The notes under the pieces are model-generated. The model had not been told where the DNA came from. It saw only the letters and a program-made list of their open reading frames with translations, and ran no database searches. The position numbers were made by a program, and so were the translations under genes. A DNA stretch of 64,000 nucleotides, taken from positions 1-64,000 of the forward strand of contig LNET01000105.1 of assembly GCA_001464055.1 (NCBI GenBank). The letters run 5' to 3'. This document shows, in pieces, positions 38,471 through 47,515 of this stretch (positions are counted from its first letter, which is position 1; each line of letters opens with the position of its first letter). The stretch comes from Burkholderiales bacterium Ga0077543 (GTDB lineage: Bacteria; Pseudomonadota; Gammaproteobacteria; Burkholderiales; Burkholderiaceae_C).

Positions 38471-39211
38471 TCAGACCGCCAATTCGTCGGCGCGCGCTTG
38501 GGCTTCGGCGAAGTCCAGCGCGCCCGTGTAGATGCTGCGGCCACAGATGACGCCTTCGACACCGTCGGATTCGACGGCGCACAGGGCGTCGATGTCGGCC
38601 ATGCCGGCCAAGCCGCCCGATGCGAAGACCGGGATGGTCAACGCCCTCGCCAGCTTCACGGTGGCTTCGACGTTGATGCCGGTGAGCATGCCGTCGCGCC
38701 CGATGTCGGTGTAGATGACGCCTTCGACGCCGTAGTCTTCGAACTTCTTCGCCAGGTCCACGACTTCGTGGCCGGTGAGCTTGCTCCAGCCGTCGGTGGC
38801 AACCTTGCCGTCCTTGGCGTCCAGGCCCACGATGATGTGACCACCGAAGGCGCTGCAGGCGTCCTTCAGGAAACCCGGGCTCTTCACGGCAGCGGTGCCG
38901 ATGATGACGTAGCTCAGGCCGTCGTCCAGGTAGCGTTCGATGGTGTCCAGGTCGCGGATGCCACCGCCCAGCTGCACCGGAATCTTGTCGCCGACGACGC
39001 GCAGGATGGACTTCACGGCTCCTTCATTGACGGGTTTGCCGGCAAAGGCCCCGTTCAGGTCGACCAGATGCAGGCGGCGCGCCCCGGCGTCCAGCCAGCG
39101 CTGCGCCATGGCGCCCGGGTCGTCGCCAAAACTGGTGGCAATCGACATGTCGCCTTGTTCAAGGCGCACGCAGTGGCCGTCTTTCAGGTCGATGGCAGGA
39201 ATCAGCAGCAT
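38471..39211 (-). CDS. hisA: Phosphoribosyl-formimino-AICAR-ribonucleotide isomerase
   Basis: Isomerises ProFAR to PRFAR. 246 residues, paralogous barrel to HisF with [20 protein letters not shown] (catalytic Asp8), [15 protein letters not shown], the second acid [13 protein letters not shown] and [14 protein letters not shown]. It ends three bases from the convergent CHRD gene, so any transcript toward hisF must read through that gene antisense. Confidence 0.97.
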   Translation of the reverse strand: MLLIPAIDLKDGHCVRLEQGDMSIATSFGDDPGAMAQRWLDAGARRLHLVDLNGAFAGKPVNEGAVKSILRVVGDKIPVQLGGGIRDLDTIERYLDDGLSYVIIGTAAVKSPGFLKDACSAFGGHIIVGLDAKDGKVATDGWSKLTGHEVVDLAKKFEDYGVEGVIYTDIGRDGMLTGINVEATVKLARALTIPVFASGGLAGMADIDALCAVESDGVEGVICGRSIYTGALDFAEAQARADELAV

Positions 39212-39267
39212 GGCTCAGCGCAGCAGGTGGGATGGGGGTGGGAAAGCGGACTTCGAGGCGGAAGACG

Positions 39268-39912
39268 TCACGGGTTCCAGCGCAGGAAGTTGCGGTACAG
39301 CGCCAGACCCTGCTCGGCACTTTTTTCCGGGTGAAACTGCGTCGCGAAAATGTTATCCCGCGCCAGCGCACAGGTAAAGCGCGCGCCGTACTCACTGAGG
39401 CCCGCAGTGTGAGCCGCCTGGGCCGGTTCGGCATAGAAACTGTGCACGAAATAGAACCACGCCCCGTCGGGCACGCCGGCCCAGACCGGGTGCGGCCGCT
39501 GGAAGACACGGTTCCAGCCCATCTGCGGCACCTTGTAGCGGCTGCCGTCGGGCTGCAGCCGGTCTTCGAGCTGGAAGCGCTTCACCCGGCCCGGCACCAG
39601 GCCCAGGCCCAGGGTGTCCTGCTCTTCGCTGTGGTCCAGCAGCATCTGCATGCCCACGCACACGCCCATCAGCGGCTTGTGCGCGGCAGCGTGCAACACG
39701 GCGTCTTTCAGGCCCGATTCACGGAGTTCGCGCATGCAGTCGCGCATCGCACCCTGGCCGGGCAGCACCACGCGGTCGGCGGCAAACACCTCCTCCGGGT
39801 TGGCGGTGACGATCACGCGCACATCGCTGTCGCGCGCGACATGGGCCACCGCTTGCGAAACAGAGCGCAGATTGCCCATGCCGTAGTCGACGACAGCGAC
39901 GGTGCTGGCCAT
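39268..39912 (-). CDS. hisH: Imidazole glycerol phosphate synthase, glutamine amidotransferase subunit
   Basis: Supplies ammonia to HisF. 214 residues from ATG giving [17 protein letters not shown]; the longer open frame upstream overlaps hisB and lacks homology. Class I glutaminase triad: nucleophile Cys in [11 protein letters not shown], and His/Glu in [13 protein letters not shown]. The oxyanion region [11 protein letters not shown] is intact. It starts 8 bp after hisB. Confidence 0.95.
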   Translation of the reverse strand: MASTVAVVDYGMGNLRSVSQAVAHVARDSDVRVIVTANPEEVFAADRVVLPGQGAMRDCMRELRESGLKDAVLHAAAHKPLMGVCVGMQMLLDHSEEQDTLGLGLVPGRVKRFQLEDRLQPDGSRYKVPQMGWNRVFQRPHPVWAGVPDGAWFYFVHSFYAEPAQAAHTAGLSEYGARFTCALARDNIFATQFHPEKSAEQGLALYRNFLRWNP

Positions 39913-39920
39913 GACCGGTC

Positions 39921-40511
39921 CTAGAGGCTGCCTTTGGTGGAAGGAATGACACCGGCCGAACGCGGATCGGGTGTCAGCGCCATGCGCAGCGCCCGGGCAA
40001 AGGCCTTGAACACCGTTTCGCACTGGTGATGGGCGTTTTCACCCTTGAGATTGTCGATGTGCAGCGTGACGAGTGCGTGGTTGACGAAGCCCTGGAAAAA
40101 CTCGTACGTGAGCTGGGTGTCGAAGCCGCCGATGGCGCCGGCCTTGAAGGGCACGTGCATGTGCAGGCCCGGACGACCGGAAAAGTCGACGACCACGCGC
40201 GACAGCGCCTCGTCCAGAGGCACGTAGCTGTGACCATAGCGGGTGATGCCGCGCTTGTCGCCCACGGCCTTCGCAAAGGCCATGCCCAGAGTGATGCCCA
40301 CGTCTTCCACGGTGTGGTGGCCGTCGATGTGCAGGTCGCCCTTGGCGTGGATGTGCAGATCGATCAGCCCGTGACGCGCAATCTGGTCGAGCATGTGGTC
40401 GAAAAAGCCGATGCCGGTGGACAGATCGGCCTGGCCGGTGCCATCCAGGTCGACCTGCACCCGAATCTGTGTTTCCTTGGTGTCGCGCTGGACGGTGGCG
40501 GTTCTGTTCAT
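39921..40511 (-). CDS. hisB: Imidazoleglycerol-phosphate dehydratase
   Basis: 196 residues, the monofunctional form (no HisN-type phosphatase domain). The manganese-binding repeats are visible: [16 protein letters not shown] with [17 protein letters not shown] and the second copy [12 protein letters not shown] and [17 protein letters not shown]. The start lies one base after the hisC stop, so the two are tightly coupled. Confidence 0.97.
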   Translation of the reverse strand: MNRTATVQRDTKETQIRVQVDLDGTGQADLSTGIGFFDHMLDQIARHGLIDLHIHAKGDLHIDGHHTVEDVGITLGMAFAKAVGDKRGITRYGHSYVPLDEALSRVVVDFSGRPGLHMHVPFKAGAIGGFDTQLTYEFFQGFVNHALVTLHIDNLKGENAHHQCETVFKAFARALRMALTPDPRSAGVIPSTKGSL

Positions 40512-40512
40512 T

Positions 40513-41607
40513 TCAAAGGCTCGCTTTCAGGGCCGCCATCATCAGATCGTTCTCTTCCGGTGTGCCGACGGTCAGGCGCAGGCATTGCGCCAGCAGGGGG
40601 TGCAGGCCGGCGATGTGCTTGACCAGCACGCCGCGGGCCTTCATGCCTTCGAACGTGTGTTTCGAATCGGGCACACGCACCAGGATCATGTTGGCTTCGC
40701 TGGGAAATGGCTGCACGCCGGGCAGCGCCTGCAGCGCGGCCTGCAGCCGGCCGCGTTCTCTCTTCAGCAGCTCGGCCTGGCGGGCATATTCGCCCGCATG
40801 GTCCAGCGCGAACAGCGCCGCTTCGGCGTTCAGCACGCTGACGTTGTAGGGCGGGCGCACCTTGTCGATCTCGTCGACCAGCGCCGCATGGCCGCACAGG
40901 TATCCCAGGCGCACGCCAGCCAGGCCGAACTTCGACAGCGTGCGCATCACCAGCACGTGCGGTTGCTGTGCCATGCGCTGCAGCCAGCTGCGACTGGAAA
41001 ACGGCTGGTAGGCCTCGTCCATCACCACCAGGCCGTTCTGGCGGCCGACAGCGTCGACGATACGCTCGATGGCAGCTTCGCTGAACAGGTTGGCCGTGGG
41101 ATTGTTCGGGTAGGCGATGTAGGTGATCGCCGGGTGATGCGTCTCGATGGCGGCCAGCATCGCGGCTTCGTCCAGGTCGAAATCCGGGCGCAAAGGCACG
41201 CCGACGAAGCGCATGCCACGCAGCCGTGCGCTCATTTCGTACATCACGAAGCCCGGCAGCGGCGCCAGCATCACCGCGCCGGACACGTTGCAGGCCACCG
41301 ACAGCAGGTCGATGAGCTCGTCAGAGCCATTGCCCAGGATCAGCTTGCAGCCCGCCGGCAGTTCGACATGCCGCGACAAGGCGGCCACCAGGTCGACCGT
41401 GCTCTGTACCGGATAGCGGTTGATGGCCACCCGTGCAAGGCGCCGGCCCAGATCGGCCTGCAGTTCCGGCGGCAGCCGGAAGGGGTTTTCCATCGCGTCC
41501 AGCTTCACCAGTCCGGCACTGGGCTGGATCGCGTAGCCGTGGGTCGACTGCACGTCCTGCCGGATGGTGCGGGCGATGCGGTCGGCCAGAGTGGGCGGCG
41601 GGCTCAT
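40513..41607 (-). CDS. hisC: Histidinol-phosphate aminotransferase
   Basis: PLP-dependent class I/II aminotransferase, 364 residues. Motifs: [63 protein letters not shown] and the PLP lysine in [15 protein letters not shown]. The start ATG overlaps the stop of the upstream vapC in ATGA. The longer open frame upstream is antisense-like to vapC and not used. Its ribosome binding must therefore come from inside vapC. Confidence 0.96.
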   Translation of the reverse strand: MSPPPTLADRIARTIRQDVQSTHGYAIQPSAGLVKLDAMENPFRLPPELQADLGRRLARVAINRYPVQSTVDLVAALSRHVELPAGCKLILGNGSDELIDLLSVACNVSGAVMLAPLPGFVMYEMSARLRGMRFVGVPLRPDFDLDEAAMLAAIETHHPAITYIAYPNNPTANLFSEAAIERIVDAVGRQNGLVVMDEAYQPFSSRSWLQRMAQQPHVLVMRTLSKFGLAGVRLGYLCGHAALVDEIDKVRPPYNVSVLNAEAALFALDHAGEYARQAELLKRERGRLQAALQALPGVQPFPSEANMILVRVPDSKHTFEGMKARGVLVKHIAGLHPLLAQCLRLTVGTPEENDLMMAALKASL

Positions 41608-42050
41608 GCGGGAACGTCCAGGATGTCGGGGCTGCTGATGAAGGGGTTGACGATGCGCACGCCGTCGATCTGCTGGCCGTGCTGCAGATCTTCGGTCAGC
41701 AGCCAGCGACAGGCCTGGTGCTGGGCCGCCGCCACCATCAGGGCGTCCCAGTAGCTCAGCCCGTAGCGGCTCTCCACGGCCCACGCCGACTCGATGGTGA
41801 GCTGGTCGATGATCCAGGGTTTCCAGTTCTGGTAGCGGCGTACATCGGAGCGGGCATCGCCCGCCGACAGCGATGCCGAGAACTTCTTGCGCACGTTGGC
41901 GTAGAACTCGTTGACGACCTGGGTGCTGATGCGGCCGCAGCGCCGTTCCCAGCACACCGCCAACCAGTCTCGGGCACGGTCGCGCTTCTGGGGGTCCCGA
42001 TCATCCACGCCGTAAAGCAGCACGTTGGTGTCGACGAAGACCGCGCTCAT
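41604..42050 (-). CDS. vapC: VapC-type PIN-domain ribonuclease toxin
   Basis: 148 residues. All four acidic PIN residues are visible: Asp7 (VFVDTNVLLYG), Glu48 (TQVVNEFYANV), Asp102 (SYWDALMVAAA) and Asp121 (LLTEDLQHG), so an active RNase is predicted, probably cutting tRNA or another RNA as in other VapC toxins. Start overlaps the antitoxin stop by ATGA; stop overlaps hisC start by ATGA. Base composition matches the neighbours, so there is no sign of recent transfer. Confidence 0.92.
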   Translation of the reverse strand: MSAVFVDTNVLLYGVDDRDPQKRDRARDWLAVCWERRCGRISTQVVNEFYANVRKKFSASLSAGDARSDVRRYQNWKPWIIDQLTIESAWAVESRYGLSYWDALMVAAAQHQACRWLLTEDLQHGQQIDGVRIVNPFISSPDILDVPA

Positions 42051-42283
42051 CGGCCGCGACCCCGGTCGTACAACTCATCGTCGGTCAGATAGGGGCCCGT
42101 GGAAACGCCATAGCTGCGGAACTCCAGCGCCTCGCGCATCGCGCGCTCGTAGGCGTCGTCGTGCCGCATCTTCTCGGCCAGCAACTCGCCCACCAGGCGT
42201 GACACGCTGGTGTTGCGCCGGGCAGCCTCCATGCGCGCCCAGTCGGCGACGCTTTCTTCCATGGTGACGGTGACGTTCTTCAT
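42047..42283 (-). CDS. vapB: VapB-like ribbon-helix-helix antitoxin
   Basis: 78 residues. The N-terminal part (KNVTVTMEESVADWARMEAA, then NTSVSRLVGELLAEKM) reads as a ribbon-helix-helix DNA-binding domain; the charged C-terminal tail (RHDDAYERAMREALEF, DDELYDRGRGR) probably wraps the toxin. It is translated just before vapC, with a 4-base overlap. It has its own promoter and a palindromic operator upstream. A small hairpin (GGACC-TGC-GGTCC) lies immediately before its ATG, where a Shine-Dalgarno is weak. Confidence 0.88.
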   Translation of the reverse strand: MKNVTVTMEESVADWARMEAARRNTSVSRLVGELLAEKMRHDDAYERAMREALEFRSYGVSTGPYLTDDELYDRGRGR

Positions 42284-42287
42284 GTTC

Positions 42288-42300
42288 GGACCGCAGGTCC
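42288..42300 (-). promoter_or_regulatory. Leader hairpin GGACC-TGC-GGTCC before vapB
   Basis: A perfect five-bp stem with a three-base loop ends four bases before the vapB ATG, in the place of the ribosome binding site. It would be within the roughly 30-nt leader of the predicted vapB transcript and could limit antitoxin/toxin translation. Seen in sequence; effect inferred. Confidence 0.4.
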
Positions 42301-42319
42301 ACTGGCTTCGTGAAACACA

Positions 42320-42348
42320 ACTCTAGTGTTGCACGAAGTTCGTGTCAA
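42320..42348 (-). promoter_or_regulatory. Promoter of the vapBC module, overlapping the hisD stop codon
   Basis: Minus strand: -35 TTGACA (42348-42343, perfect consensus), 17-bp spacer, -10 TAGAGT (42325-42320, 4/6). Transcription would begin near 42313, about 30 bases before the vapB ATG. The TGA in TTGACA is the stop codon of hisD. It can drive vapB, vapC and read on into hisC, hisB, hisH and hisA. Confidence 0.7.
42332..42344. promoter_or_regulatory. Palindromic operator in the vapBC promoter
   Basis: CACGAA-G-TTCGTG, a perfect 6-bp inverted repeat with one central base, lies between the -35 and -10 boxes of the vapBC promoter. A third half-site TTCGTG is at 42307-42312, and a second inverted pair AACAC/GTGTT spans 42314-42330. 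This arrangement fits an autoregulatory site for the RHH antitoxin. Confidence 0.6.
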
Positions 42349-44135
42349 TCCAGGGGCAGAATCATCTTCAGCTCGCCGTCTTCCGCTTCGCCGGTGTAGG
42401 TGAAACCCAATTTCGCGTAAAAGCCCGCCGGGCTGCCGGGCAGGTCCCGGTGCGACAGGCCCACGCTCTGCAGGCCCAGACGCCTGGCTTCGTCGACGAC
42501 CCATTGGATGGCCAGCCGCCCATAGCCGCAGCGCTGGTGTTGCGCGTCCACCAGCAGGCGCCAGACGTACAGCTGTTCGGCGGGCTGGTCCTTGTCCTGT
42601 CGCATGTCGTAGAGCAGCATCATGCCCACGGCAGTCTCGCCATCGAACATCGCCACGGCTCGGCCCGCGGGTGAATACGCCACCTGGGCCAGCGACACGG
42701 GCACGCTGGCCACGAAGGGGCGCTGGCCGGCGGCCACTTCCAGCTTCATCACCGCATCCAGATTGACCCCGTCCACCGGCCGCACGCTGAAGGCCACGCC
42801 CTGGGGCAGCGCAGCCGCGGCGGGCTGCACGCGCATTTCGGCTGCGCGGGCATGCGCCTGCAGGCCTTCGCCATAGGCCAGTTCGGCAGCCACCGGGCCC
42901 AGCAGGTTGGCACCGACCTGGGTGACCTGGATGAGGCTGCTGCGCTTGACGAAGTCGTACACGCCCAGGGGCGAGCTGAAGCGCGCCGTGCCGGCGGTGG
43001 GCAGCACATGGTTCGGCCCGGCGCAGTAGTCGCCCAGGCTTTCGCTGGTGAAGCCCCCCAGGAAGATGGCACCGGCGTGGCGCAGCAGAGGCTCCCAGCG
43101 GCCAGGTTCGGCCGACATCACTTCCAGATGCTCGGGCGCCAGGCGGTTGCTGATCTCGCAGGCTTCTTCCATCGAGCGGGTGTGGATCAGCGCGCCGCGC
43201 CCTTCCAGCGAGGCGCGGATGATGGCGGCACGCGGCATCTCGGGCAGCAGGCGGTCGATGGCGGCCTGCACGGCGGCGATGTAGTCGGCGTCGGGGCAGA
43301 GCAGGATGCTTTGCGCCAGCGCGTCATGCTCGGCCTGGCTGAACAGGTCCATCGCCACCCAGTCGGCCGGCACCGTACCGTCTGCCAGCACCAGGATCTC
43401 GCTCGGCCCGGCGATCATGTCGATGCCCACCTGCCCGAACACACGCCGCTTGGCGCTGGCAACAAAAGCATTGCCCGGGCCGGTGATCTTGTCCACCCGC
43501 GGCACCGTGGCCGTGCCGTAGGCCAGGGCCGCCACCGCCTGCGCGCCCCCGATGGTAAAGACGCGGTGTACGCCGGCCACATGCGCGGCAGCCAGCACCA
43601 GCGCGTTCTTCGCACCCTCAGGCGTGGGCACGACCATCACGATCTCTCCGACTCCGGCCACCTGCGCCGGAATGGCGTTCATGAGCACGCTGCTGGGGTA
43701 GGCCGCCTGGCCACCGGGCACGTAGATGCCCACGCGGTCCAGCGGCGTGACCTTCTGGCCCAGCAGGCTGCCGTCGCGGTCCAGGTAGTGCCAGCTGCGG
43801 CTGCTGGCGTCGAGCTGGCGCAGGTGGTACGCGCGGACACGTTCCGCGGCGTTTTCAAGCGCGACGCGTTGGGCGGGCGGGATGGCATCGAAGGCGGCCC
43901 GCAGTTCAGGCGCGCCGATCTCCAGCGCTGCCACGCTGTCGGCTTGCAGCCGGTCGAAGCGGGCCGTGTAGTCCAGTACCGCCGCGTCGCCACGGGCGCG
44001 CACGTCGGCAATGATTTCGGCCACGCGGGTCTCGATCGCGGCGTCGGTGTCGGCAGACCAGTGGCGCAGTCGTTGGAAGTCGGTTTCGAAGCCGGCGGCC
44101 TGGGTCGACAGGCGATGGACCCCGACCGGGCTCAT
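42345..44135 (-). CDS. hisD: Histidinol dehydrogenase fused to a C-terminal GNAT acetyltransferase domain
   Basis: 596 residues against about 430-440 for normal HisD. Residues 1-440 are a complete histidinol dehydrogenase (last two steps to histidine): [17 protein letters not shown], zinc ligands Gln267/His270 (FSQAEHD), Asp369 ([13 protein letters not shown]) and His428 (EGLQAHA), and catalytic Glu335-His336 (LAPEHLEVM). Residues 447-596 are a GNAT fold with acetyl-CoA loop [12 protein letters not shown] (534-545) and ending [17 protein letters not shown]; they resemble diamine/polyamine N-acetyltransferases (PaiA/BltD type). The frame is continuous with no stop. Start overlaps the hisG stop (ATGA). 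Confidence 0.93.
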   Translation of the reverse strand: MSPVGVHRLSTQAAGFETDFQRLRHWSADTDAAIETRVAEIIADVRARGDAAVLDYTARFDRLQADSVAALEIGAPELRAAFDAIPPAQRVALENAAERVRAYHLRQLDASSRSWHYLDRDGSLLGQKVTPLDRVGIYVPGGQAAYPSSVLMNAIPAQVAGVGEIVMVVPTPEGAKNALVLAAAHVAGVHRVFTIGGAQAVAALAYGTATVPRVDKITGPGNAFVASAKRRVFGQVGIDMIAGPSEILVLADGTVPADWVAMDLFSQAEHDALAQSILLCPDADYIAAVQAAIDRLLPEMPRAAIIRASLEGRGALIHTRSMEEACEISNRLAPEHLEVMSAEPGRWEPLLRHAGAIFLGGFTSESLGDYCAGPNHVLPTAGTARFSSPLGVYDFVKRSSLIQVTQVGANLLGPVAAELAYGEGLQAHARAAEMRVQPAAAALPQGVAFSVRPVDGVNLDAVMKLEVAAGQRPFVASVPVSLAQVAYSPAGRAVAMFDGETAVGMMLLYDMRQDKDQPAEQLYVWRLLVDAQHQRCGYGRLAIQWVVDEARRLGLQSVGLSHRDLPGSPAGFYAKLGFTYTGEAEDGELKMILPLD

Positions 44136-44800
44136 GGGTGATTCCTTCGAGAGGCCGCGTCGAAGGCTTCGATCAACGCACGCAGCCTGTCCTGCTTCAG
44201 CTTCAGCGAGGCCGGGTTCACCACCAGCCGCGCCGAGATGTCCATGATGTGCTCGACCTCGACCAGATGGTTGGCCTTGAGCGTGCTGCCGGTGGACACC
44301 AGGTCGACGATGGCATCGGCCAGGCCTGTCAAGGGCGCCAGTTCCATCGATCCGTAGAGCTTGATCAGGTCGACATGCATGCCTTTCGCGGCGAAGTGCT
44401 CGCGAGCGATGTGGGTGTACTTGGTGGCCACGCGCATGCGCGCGCCATGGCGGGCTGCTGCAGCGTAGTCGAAGCCGGCGCGGGTCGCCACGCTCATGCG
44501 GCAGCGGGCAATGCCCAGGTCCACCGGCCGGTACAGGCCCACCACGCCGCCGGGGCCCAGTTCATGGGCATGTTCCAGCAAGACGTCGTGCCCGGCCACG
44601 CCCAGGTCGGCGCCGCCATGCTGCACGTAAGTGGGTACGTCGCTGGCGCGCACCAGCACCACGCGCAGGTCGGCACGGCTGGTGGGCAAGATGAGCTTGC
44701 GGCTCGTTTCGGGGTTCTCCAGCACCTCGACGCCGGCCGCGCGCAGCAGCGGCAGGGTGTCGTCGAAGATGCGGCCCTTGGATAGCGCGAGTGTGATCAC
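44132..44800 (-). CDS. hisG: ATP phosphoribosyltransferase, short form
   Basis: First enzyme of histidine synthesis (ATP + PRPP). 222 residues from a GTG giving [18 protein letters not shown], the usual short-form start; another GTG 36 bp upstream (residues [11 protein letters not shown]) is possible. The C-terminal regulatory domain of long HisG is missing, so this is the HisZ-dependent type; hisZ is not in the window. PRPP loop [16 protein letters not shown] is present. Stop overlaps hisD in ATGA. Confidence 0.94.
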   Translation of the reverse strand: MITLALSKGRIFDDTLPLLRAAGVEVLENPETSRKLILPTSRADLRVVLVRASDVPTYVQHGGADLGVAGHDVLLEHAHELGPGGVVGLYRPVDLGIARCRMSVATRAGFDYAAAARHGARMRVATKYTHIAREHFAAKGMHVDLIKLYGSMELAPLTGLADAIVDLVSTGSTLKANHLVEVEHIMDISARLVVNPASLKLKQDRLRALIEAFDAASRRNHP

Positions 44801-44856
44801 CGGGTGTCTGGGGAAAGGGTGGCGCGCAGCCACCACGGCCCCGCACCGAAGGGGAA

Positions 44857-45117
44857 TCAGGCGTGGTGGCCGGCGGCAGGAGCCGCAAATTCGCTGGGGG
44901 TCAGGGTCTTCATCGACAAGGCGTGAATCTGCTCGCGCATTCTATCGCCCAGGGCCGAATAGACACGCTGGTGGCGGCGCACCCGCGACATGCCTTCGAA
45001 CTCGGCCGAGACGATGGTGGCAAAGAAGTGCCGGCCATCGCCCTCGACCTCGAGATGCGAACAACTCAGGCCCGCGGCGATGAAGTCGCGCACCTGCCCG
45101 GGCGTGGGGTCGCTCAT
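44857..45117 (-). CDS. BolA/IbaG-family protein
   Basis: 86 residues with the BolA fold: [20 protein letters not shown], a variable loop, then [23 protein letters not shown] (helix-turn-helix-like). BolA-type proteins bind monothiol glutaredoxins and iron-sulfur clusters. Start overlaps the stop of the ClpP-like gene (ATGA). In Burkholderia and Ralstonia, from memory, murA sits between this gene and hisG; here hisG follows directly. Confidence 0.9.
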   Translation of the reverse strand: MSDPTPGQVRDFIAAGLSCSHLEVEGDGRHFFATIVSAEFEGMSRVRRHQRVYSALGDRMREQIHALSMKTLTPSEFAAPAAGHHA

Positions 45118-45719
45118 GACAGGTCGGCCTGACGTTCGACGACGCGCGAGACGATGCCGTAGGCCGTGGCTTCCTCGGCGCTCATCCAGTAGTCGCGCTC
45201 CATGTCGGTCATCACCTTGTCCAGCTTCTGGCCGGTCTGGCGCGCCACCACGGCGGCGATGCGCGCGCGGGTCTTGATGATTTCCTTGGCCTGGATGGCG
45301 ATGTCGGTGGCCTGGCCGCCGGCGCCGCCGGCGGGCTGATGGATCATGAAACGGGTGTTCGGCAGGCAAACCCGGCGCTCGGCAGGAGGCGCCAGGAAGA
45401 TGTGCGTGCCGGCGCTGGCGACCCAGCCCGTGCCCACCGTGGTGACCGGAGCGCGCACGAAGCGGATCATGTCGTGGATGGCGTCACCGCTCTCGACATG
45501 GCCACCCGGGCTGCTGACCAGCATGTGGATGGGCGCATCGGACTCCTGCGACAGCGCGATCAGGCGGGCACAGGTGGCGCGGGCCATCTTGTCGTCGATC
45601 TCGCCGAACACCATGACGAAGCGCGACTTGAACAGCAGTTGCGCTTCCTGGCCGTCGGCGGCGTTGTCCTTGGCGGCCTTGGAAGGCTTGTCGTCGCCAG
45701 CGTTGGTGATGGTGTGCAT
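45114..45719 (-). CDS. ClpP-family serine protease, divergent paralogue
   Basis: 201 residues with the complete triad: Ser102 (GTGWVASAGTHIF, the ASA in place of the usual AAS), His127 (NTRFMIHQPAGG) and Asp176 (TDMERDYWMSAEEA). The N-terminus has a soluble Lys/Ala-rich stretch instead of the canonical ClpP start. ATG with CTCCGGAG seven bases upstream. No clpX is adjacent. It is embedded between the ABC exporter and bolA, so it may be a second, specialised ClpP rather than the housekeeping one. Confidence 0.85.
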   Translation of the reverse strand: MHTITNAGDDKPSKAAKDNAADGQEAQLLFKSRFVMVFGEIDDKMARATCARLIALSQESDAPIHMLVSSPGGHVESGDAIHDMIRFVRAPVTTVGTGWVASAGTHIFLAPPAERRVCLPNTRFMIHQPAGGAGGQATDIAIQAKEIIKTRARIAAVVARQTGQKLDKVMTDMERDYWMSAEEATAYGIVSRVVERQADLS

Positions 45720-45754
45720 GAATTGCTCCGGAGGAATGCGGTGGATTATGGCCA

Positions 45755-46510
45755 TCAGCTGCGCAGCTTGTAGCCGGTGGCCAGCAGGCGCAGCGTGATG
45801 CCGGCCACGACCAGGAAGCTGCTGCCGACGATGGCCAGGCTGAGCCAGGGCGAGACATCGCTGACGCCGAAGAAGCCGCGCCTGAAGCCGTCGATCATGT
45901 AGAAGAACGGGTTCAGATGACTCACGGTCTGCCAAAGCCCCGGCAGCGAGTGCACCGAATAGAACACACCCGACAGGAAGGTCATGGGCATGATGATGAA
46001 GTTCTGGAACACCGCCATCTGGTCGAACTTGTCGGCCCACAGGCCCGCGATCAGGCCCAGCGAGCCCAGCATGCCAGCGCCCAGCAAGGCGAAGGTGATG
46101 ACCCACCAGGGCTCGGCCATGCGCAGCGGCGCAAACCAGGCCGTGACCAGGAACACCCCCAGGCCCACCATCAGCCCCCGCACCACCGATGCGCCAACGT
46201 AGGCCGCGAACCAGGCCCGGTGCGACAGCGGCGTCACCAGCAGGAACACCAGGTTGCCGGTGACCTTGCTCTGCACCAGCGAACTGCTGCTGTTGGCGAA
46301 GGCGTTCTGCAGCACGCTCATCATCACCAGGCCGGGAATCAGGAAGCTGGTGTAGCCCACGCCCGGAAAGACCTCGACCTTGTCTTCGAGCACATGGCCG
46401 AAGATCACCAGATACAGGACTGCCGTCATCACCGGTGCGGCCACGGTCTGGAAGGCCACTTTCCAGAAGCGCAGGATCTCCTTGCGGAAGAGCGTGCCGA
46501 CACCGTTCAT
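45755..46510 (-). CDS. ABC-2 type exporter permease (YadH-like)
   Basis: 251 residues with six membrane helices: FQTVAAPVMTAVLYLVIFG, the ABC-2 signature region FANSSSSLVQSKVTGNLVFLL and NFIIMPMTFLSGVFYSVHSLP. Six-span permeases of this type pair with one ATPase to export lipids, polysaccharide or drugs; the substrate is not known. Start overlaps the ATPase stop by ATGA. The common betaproteobacterial order is yadG-yadH-bolA-murA-his; here a ClpP-like gene comes in between. Confidence 0.9.
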   Translation of the reverse strand: MNGVGTLFRKEILRFWKVAFQTVAAPVMTAVLYLVIFGHVLEDKVEVFPGVGYTSFLIPGLVMMSVLQNAFANSSSSLVQSKVTGNLVFLLVTPLSHRAWFAAYVGASVVRGLMVGLGVFLVTAWFAPLRMAEPWWVITFALLGAGMLGSLGLIAGLWADKFDQMAVFQNFIIMPMTFLSGVFYSVHSLPGLWQTVSHLNPFFYMIDGFRRGFFGVSDVSPWLSLAIVGSSFLVVAGITLRLLATGYKLRS

Positions 46511-47457
46511 GCCGCCCCCTGCGCGACCGAGCCTGCGCCTTCCATGATCTCCAGGAACACGTCCTCCAGGTCGGCCCGGCCGATCTCCAGGTCCTCGACC
46601 TTCACGCCGCCGGCACGCAGCTTGGCGAGCAGCTGCTCGACATCGCCGGCGTCCCGGGCCGTGATCTGCACGCTGCGCCCGGTGACGCGCGCATTGGCCT
46701 GCAGGGCCGGCGGCAGAGCGCTGTCGGTCTTGAAGCGCAGCATGGTGCTGGCCGTGCCGGCCAGCAGGTTGGCGGTGCGGTCCAGCGCCACCACCCTGCC
46801 CTGCTTGAGCATCGCGATGCGGCTGCACAGCGCCTCGGCTTCTTCCAGGTAGTGCGTGGTCAGCAGCACGGTGTGGCCTTCGCGGTTCAGGCGCGCGATG
46901 AAGTGCCACAGCGTCTGGCGCAGTTCCACGTCCACGCCGGCGGTGGGCTCGTCGAGCACGATGACGGGAGGTCGGTGCACCAGCGCCTGCGCCACCAGCA
47001 CACGCCGCTTCATGCCGCCCGAGAGCTGCCGCATGTTGGCCTTGGCCTTGTCGGCCAGGCCCAGCTGCTCCAGCAGCTCGTTGATCCAGGCCTCGTTGTT
47101 CTTCACGCCGAAATAGCCGCTCTGGATGCGCAGCGACTCGCGCACGCTGAAGAAGGGGTCGAAGACCAGTTCCTGCGGCACGATGCCCAGGGCCCGGCGT
47201 GCCGCGGCGTAATCGTTCACGACATCGTGGCCCATCACCGTGACGCGGCCGCTGCTGGCCCGTGCCAGGCCGGCCAGCACGGAAATCAGCGTGGTCTTGC
47301 CGGCGCCGTTGGGGCCCAGCAGACCGAAGAATTCCCCCTGGGCGATGTCGAAAGAGACGCTGTCGAGTGCGCGGAAACTGCCCCGGGCACCGGTGTAGGT
47401 CTTCGTGACTTGTTCGAAGCGGACGGCGGGGCCGCCGTCGGCAGAGATCATGGGCAT
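46507..47457 (-). CDS. ABC exporter ATP-binding protein (YadG-like)
   Basis: 316 residues. Walker A LLGPNGAGKTTLISVLAGL, Q-loop IVPQELVFDPFFSV, ABC signature RQLSGGMKRRVLVAQALVH, Walker B VIVLDEPTAGVD, H-loop TTHYLEEAEAL, and a C-terminal degenerate extension. Two in-frame ATGs six bases apart (47457, 47451) are equally good. It is divergent from a TetR regulator with a 58-bp gap, making that regulator a candidate for control of the exporter. Confidence 0.92.
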   Translation of the reverse strand: MPMISADGGPAVRFEQVTKTYTGARGSFRALDSVSFDIAQGEFFGLLGPNGAGKTTLISVLAGLARASSGRVTVMGHDVVNDYAAARRALGIVPQELVFDPFFSVRESLRIQSGYFGVKNNEAWINELLEQLGLADKAKANMRQLSGGMKRRVLVAQALVHRPPVIVLDEPTAGVDVELRQTLWHFIARLNREGHTVLLTTHYLEEAEALCSRIAMLKQGRVVALDRTANLLAGTASTMLRFKTDSALPPALQANARVTGRSVQITARDAGDVEQLLAKLRAGGVKVEDLEIGRADLEDVFLEIMEGAGSVAQGAA

Positions 47458-47515
47458 AGGGGCCGGGATTGTAGGCAGCCGCCCGCACCCGGGCCGATGC
47501 AAGAATGGATTCACC

